From assembly GCA_947165895.1 (NCBI GenBank), contig CAMVCB010000002.1, positions 124,001 to 188,000 of the forward strand: a stretch of DNA of 64,000 nucleotides, given 5' to 3'. Below the pieces are notes generated by a model. The model searched no databases and was not told the DNA's origin. It saw nothing but the letters and a program-made list of their open reading frames with translations. Position numbers and translations under genes: made by a program. This stretch comes from an uncultured Treponema sp. (GTDB lineage Bacteria > Spirochaetota > Spirochaetia > Treponematales > Treponemataceae). This document shows, in pieces, positions 61,217-64,000 of this stretch (the first letter of the stretch is position 1; every line of letters starts with the position of its first letter).

Positions 61217-61624
61217 ATGAGGCAAAATGAAATAATGCTGGATACACATATCATCCTCTGGATGCTGATGGGAGATGAAAGGCTATCTTACAAGGCAAGG
61301 GATATTATAAAAGCTAATATCGGGCGCATCTACTACAGCATCGCCTCCATGTGGGAAGTTCAGATAAAATATATGGTGGGCAAAATGCCCATTTCCGGAA
61401 TTGAGTTCATGCATTACTGCGAGCAGTCCGGCTACCACAAGCTTCCTATTGATGATTCCCATGTTGTGGAACTTGCAGGACTAGAGCGGGATGAAAATGC
61501 CCCTCCTCACAACGACCCTTTTGACCGCATTATGATTTCCCAGGCAAAGGCAGAAGGCTTTTTATTTTTAAGTCACGATTCTATGCTTGAAGCCTATAAT
61601 GAGCCCTGTGTAATTCAGGTGTAA
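61217..61624 (+). CDS. VapC-like PIN-domain toxin
   Basis: 135 residues. PIN catalytic acidic residues are visible: Asp9 in LDTHIILW, Glu in SMWEVQIK, Asp in DPFDRIMISQA and Asp in LSHDSML. Such toxins cut tRNA or rRNA when freed from the antitoxin. It has an AAGGAGG Shine-Dalgarno. The gene overlaps the convergent radical SAM gene by ten bases. Confidence 0.92.
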   Translation: MRQNEIMLDTHIILWMLMGDERLSYKARDIIKANIGRIYYSIASMWEVQIKYMVGKMPISGIEFMHYCEQSGYHKLPIDDSHVVELAGLERDENAPPHNDPFDRIMISQAKAEGFLFLSHDSMLEAYNEPCVIQV

Positions 61625-62631
61625 AAACTGCACACAAAATCGCAGAAGGAACAGATGTCGCCGCATTTTCCTTTTGGAAGCTTTTTTCCATTTTCTTTAA
61701 GGATTTTTTTGAGGCCGTGGCGGCGGAAGTGGGAAAGTCCTTCCTTATAGCAGATTTTTACCATTTTGTTTTCACCGGCATTTTTCATAAGCTGGTCAAA
61801 GCTGTCATTTATGCTTCCAATAAAAAGAGCCGGATTTTCATTTGCAAAGCCGCAGCATGGTGCAATTTTTCCGTCGGCGTGTACGTAAAAAATGTGGCCG
61901 GGGCCTTCGCAATAATCTTCCTTGAACCACTTTTTGTAATTCCAGGCCCGCTTATCATCAGAAGGAAAGGAACGCTGAAGATGGTAAACAGGCGGCATTT
62001 TCGGGGGCGTTGCGGGGGGGAGAGAAGATAGCCTAAAATCTGCTGCCGCAGATTTCTTAACGGCTTTCGATTCATCAAGAAGCAGCCCAGCTGCTTCACT
62101 CACCCCGCTAGAAGGGGTAGCGAGCAACGAAGTGTGAGCGAGGGGAAGGCTTTCCCCTTTTTTGTTTTCGTCATCTACCGTCTGAATGTTAATTGCATCT
62201 TCACCAAAGATTTTATGAACTGCGCCGATAAATGTTTCCATGCGTTTAGTATTCTGTCCGTGGTAAGAATCCCAGGAAAGTCCGATTTTTCCGTCGTAGC
62301 CGGCGTCGTAAAGAGTCTGAAGCTTTTGAAAAAGGTCGTTTTCATCCTTCCACCAGTCTCCGTTAGTCATAATCTGGTCGAACATAAAGTCACTTTCGAT
62401 GGCAGCGCGGGTAATTTCGCACAAAAAATCCATATACAAAAACGGCTCTCCGCCGCTGAAGCCGATTTTTTCTATAGAAGTGCCCTTGCAGGAAAGCAGC
62501 AGTTTTTTTGCTGCGTCGATTGAAATGCGTTTAGGCTCGCGGTTTACAAAACAGTGCTCGCAGTGCAGGTTGCAGGCGGTCGTGCAGGAAAAAATTATTT
62601 CGGTTGGTGTAAATGGGCTTCCTTTCTTCAT
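61615..62631 (-). CDS. Radical SAM/SPASM protein carrying an in-frame GC-rich insertion
   Basis: 338 residues. The radical-SAM CxxxCxxC is Cys20/Cys24/Cys27 in CTTACNLHCEHCFVN, followed by GFSGGEPFLYMDF. The C-terminal cysteines (PCC at 259-260 and CGDICSFCDFVC at about 323-334) suggest an auxiliary-cluster (SPASM/twitch) domain, the kind that modifies peptides or enzymes. Residues about 155-211 are low-complexity (Ser/Ala/Pro-rich) and coincide with a GC-rich repeat at DNA level, splitting the barrel between two normal-looking halves. Without it the protein would be near 280 residues. TAAAAT lies six nt before the ATG and there is no Shine-Dalgarno. Confidence 0.82.
   Translation of the reverse strand: MKKGSPFTPTEIIFSCTTACNLHCEHCFVNREPKRISIDAAKKLLLSCKGTSIEKIGFSGGEPFLYMDFLCEITRAAIESDFMFDQIMTNGDWWKDENDLFQKLQTLYDAGYDGKIGLSWDSYHGQNTKRMETFIGAVHKIFGEDAINIQTVDDENKKGESLPLAHTSLLATPSSGVSEAAGLLLDESKAVKKSAAADFRLSSLPPATPPKMPPVYHLQRSFPSDDKRAWNYKKWFKEDYCEGPGHIFYVHADGKIAPCCGFANENPALFIGSINDSFDQLMKNAGENKMVKICYKEGLSHFRRHGLKKILKENGKKLPKGKCGDICSFCDFVCSFYT
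62004..62170. repeat. GC-rich palindromic repeat inside a coding sequence
   Basis: About 165 nt with nested hairpins (AAATCTGC/GCAGATTT, AGCAGC/GCTGCT, GGGGAAGgctTTCCCC, CCCC/GGGG) inside the radical SAM gene, with composition like the intergenic patches at 24100-24205 and 60285-60372 and unlike its flanks. It preserves the reading frame. Confidence 0.6.
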
Positions 62632-62660
62632 AAGGATATTTTAATAAGTGTGAAAAAAAA

Positions 62661-62765
62661 TAGCCACAGATTGACGCAGATAAACACAGATATAACTTTA
62701 TATTTGAGAAGTCAATATTGCAAATAACTTATCTGTGTGAATCTGTGTCCCATCTGTGGCTTATT
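62661..62765. repeat. Inverted pair of ATCTGTG repeat clusters
   Basis: Left copy (about 62661-62695, read on the minus strand) and right copy (about 62728-62765) each hold three ATCTGTG/ATCTGCG units and are imperfect inverted repeats of one another around a ~33-nt spacer. The right copy matches 16412-16444 closely. Confidence 0.65.
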
Positions 62766-62777
62766 AAAAACATCCTT

Positions 62778-62822
62778 TTGATTTTCGCCATCGCCGGGAC
62801 CCGCAATCTGCTATTCTTGCAG
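62778..62822. repeat. Solo half copy of the 13731-13840 element
   Basis: 45 nt identical at 39 positions to the right half (13797-13841) of the long inverted-repeat element. The left half is absent. It ends 62 nt before the pgk start. Confidence 0.7.
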
Positions 62823-62884
62823 GGTAGAAATTCTATTACAAACACATTATTATATTTTCGTAAATCATTATTAGGAGATTCGCA

Positions 62885-64000
62885 ATGATTAAAACAGTAA
62901 AAGATGTTGATCTTAAAGGCAAACGCATTATCATGCGCGTTGATTTTAACGTACCAATGAAGGACGGAGTTGTACAGGATGATACTCGTATCATGGCTGC
63001 ACTTCCTACTATTAAATACATTCTCGAGCAGAACCCACGTTCTCTCGTTCTTATGAGCCACCTTGGAGACCCTAAAAAGGACGTAAAAAAGGCTCAGGAA
63101 AAAGCTGAAAAGGCTGGTAAAACCTGGACAGAAGCTGATGCAGAAAAATTCATCAACGGAAAGAACCGCATGAAGCCGGTTGTAGAATATTTTGCAAAGA
63201 AACTCGGAAAGCCAGTTACCTTCCTTCCAGATGCACTCGGACAGAAGGCTGCTATCGATGCTCTTCCAGAAGGAGCTGTTGCAATGCTCGAGAACGTTCG
63301 CTTCCACAAGGAAGAGACTTCTAAAGATCCTGCAGAGCGCGATGTAATGGCAAAAGAACTTGCTACATACGGAGACATCTTCGTAAACGATGCATTCGGA
63401 ACTGCTCACCGCGATCAGGCTTCTACAGCTTCTATCGCAAAATTCATGCCAGTAGAAAGCGTTGGCGGCTTCCTTATGGAAAAAGAAGTTAAATACATTC
63501 AGCCAATGGTAACAAACCCGGAAAAACCAATGACTGCTATTATCGGTGGCGCAAAGGTTTCTTCAAAAATCGCTGTTCTCGAAAGCCTTATGAAGAACGC
63601 TTCTACACTCATCATTGGTGGTGGTATGGCTTATACATTCCTCAAGGCACAGGGCCACTCAATCGGTAAGTCACTTGTAGAAGATGACTTCCTTGATACA
63701 GCAAAGGATCTTCTTGCAAAGGCAGAAAAGGCTGGAGTTAAGATTCTTCTTCCAGTTGACCATGTTGGTGGTGCAGAATTTGCTGATAAGGATCCAGTTG
63801 CTGTTGATGCAGTTGATCTTCCAGATAACCTTATGGGTATGGATGTTGGTCCTAAGACTGTTGAACTTTACAAGAATGCTATTCTTGCTTCTAAGTCTAT
63901 CGTATGGAACGGACCAGTTGGAGTATTCGAGTTCGAAAACTTTGCAAAGGGAACTGAAGCTGTAGCCCGCCTGGTTGCAGAAGCAACTTCTAAGGGTGCT
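62885..64000 (+). CDS. pgk: Phosphoglycerate kinase, 3' end outside window
   Basis: 372 codons are visible from ATG 62885 (TTAGGAG Shine-Dalgarno) and the frame is open at the window edge; the complete protein should be about 415-420 residues, so roughly nine tenths is present. Signatures are [68 protein letters not shown] and the hinge WNGPVGVFE. It transfers phosphate from 1,3-bisphosphoglycerate to ADP, directly after GapA in glycolysis. Highly biased codon use indicates high expression. Confidence 0.97.
   Translation, partial: MIKTVKDVDLKGKRIIMRVDFNVPMKDGVVQDDTRIMAALPTIKYILEQNPRSLVLMSHLGDPKKDVKKAQEKAEKAGKTWTEADAEKFINGKNRMKPVVEYFAKKLGKPVTFLPDALGQKAAIDALPEGAVAMLENVRFHKEETSKDPAERDVMAKELATYGDIFVNDAFGTAHRDQASTASIAKFMPVESVGGFLMEKEVKYIQPMVTNPEKPMTAIIGGAKVSSKIAVLESLMKNASTLIIGGGMAYTFLKAQGHSIGKSLVEDDFLDTAKDLLAKAEKAGVKILLPVDHVGGAEFADKDPVAVDAVDLPDNLMGMDVGPKTVELYKNAILASKSIVWNGPVGVFEFENFAKGTEAVARLVAEATSKGA

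Noticed and set aside
62729..63409. Long minus-strand open reading frame opposite pgk
   Set aside because: Antisense to an unmistakable pgk with all its motifs; the translation is Cys/Phe/Ser-rich and typical of a complementary-strand shadow.
1..64000. Prophage, integrative element or IS element
   Set aside because: No integrase, transposase with terminal repeats, phage structural genes or attachment-site duplications were seen; the Rpn-like gene lacks flanking repeats.

Overview
The window looks like a moderately AT-rich chromosome segment from a host-associated Treponema, probably a carbohydrate-fermenting gut or rumen type. This rests on family-level recognition, not database searches. 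The evidence includes a spirochaete-type conserved pair (TIGR03545-like and TIGR03546-like proteins), a DUF2259-like secreted protein, a U32/RlhA-type peptidase, a carbohydrate ABC transporter with a GH35 enzyme, a GH77/GH13 alpha-glucan pair, a standalone glycolytic gapA and pgk, and several lipoproteins with spirochaete-like lipoboxes. There is no phage, integrase, IS element, CRISPR array or rRNA operon.

Layout. 1-5.5 kb: a truncated lytic transglycosylase, a small unknown protein, a PTS EIIA/PtsN protein, glucose-6-phosphate isomerase, ArgR behind an ARG-box-like site, and a threonine-synthase homologue that has lost its PLP lysine. 5.5-11.3 kb: an alpha-glucan operon (malQ then a 1226-residue GH13 protein). 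11.4-19.9 kb: housekeeping and modification genes (PflX-like radical SAM, TatD, an RsuA-type pseudouridine synthase, an orphan beta-class DNA methyltransferase, a YkgJ protein, an rRNA/tRNA-type methyltransferase) and the parA-parB pair. 20-24.5 kb: M18 aminopeptidase, a lipoprotein, a NUDIX gene with a membrane-protein partner, a GC-rich repeat zone and tRNA-Cys. 24.7-30.5 kb: a sugar ABC transporter (binding protein, MalF, MalG; no ATPase) plus a GH35 beta-galactosidase. 30.6-37 kb: a glycine-riboswitch-controlled AGCS transporter, ndk, gpsA, ffh, exonuclease III and an exported E-set/CBM48-like protein. 37.2-50.2 kb: a giant acidic TPR membrane protein, a polyprenol-kinase-like enzyme, several membrane or secreted unknowns, the U32 protein and an ssb paralogue. 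50.2-57.6 kb: valS with an HD-domain alarmone-hydrolase-like gene, the TIGR03545/03546 pair and an Rpn-type PD-(D/E)XK protein. 57.7-64 kb: an abundant outer-membrane protein, gapA, a Phd/VapC toxin-antitoxin pair, a radical SAM/SPASM gene carrying an in-frame GC-rich insertion, and the start of pgk.

Most notable signals. (i) An identical 16-bp motif, AAACATTGCCGGAATT, lies 15-16 bp upstream of a -10-like box in front of three unlinked genes: a lamin-tail-like lipoprotein, ssb and the Rpn nuclease. This suggests a small DNA-handling regulon with a dedicated activator or sigma factor. (ii) At least seventeen genes lack a Shine-Dalgarno sequence and instead have a TANNNT box 6-9 nt before the start codon, which predicts extensive leaderless transcription; genes inside operons and highly expressed genes keep a clear Shine-Dalgarno. 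(iii) The threonine-synthase-like protein is a predicted pseudoenzyme. (iv) Several large intergenic inverted-repeat elements occur, two of which share sequence, and a GC-rich repeat appears to have inserted in frame into a radical SAM gene.
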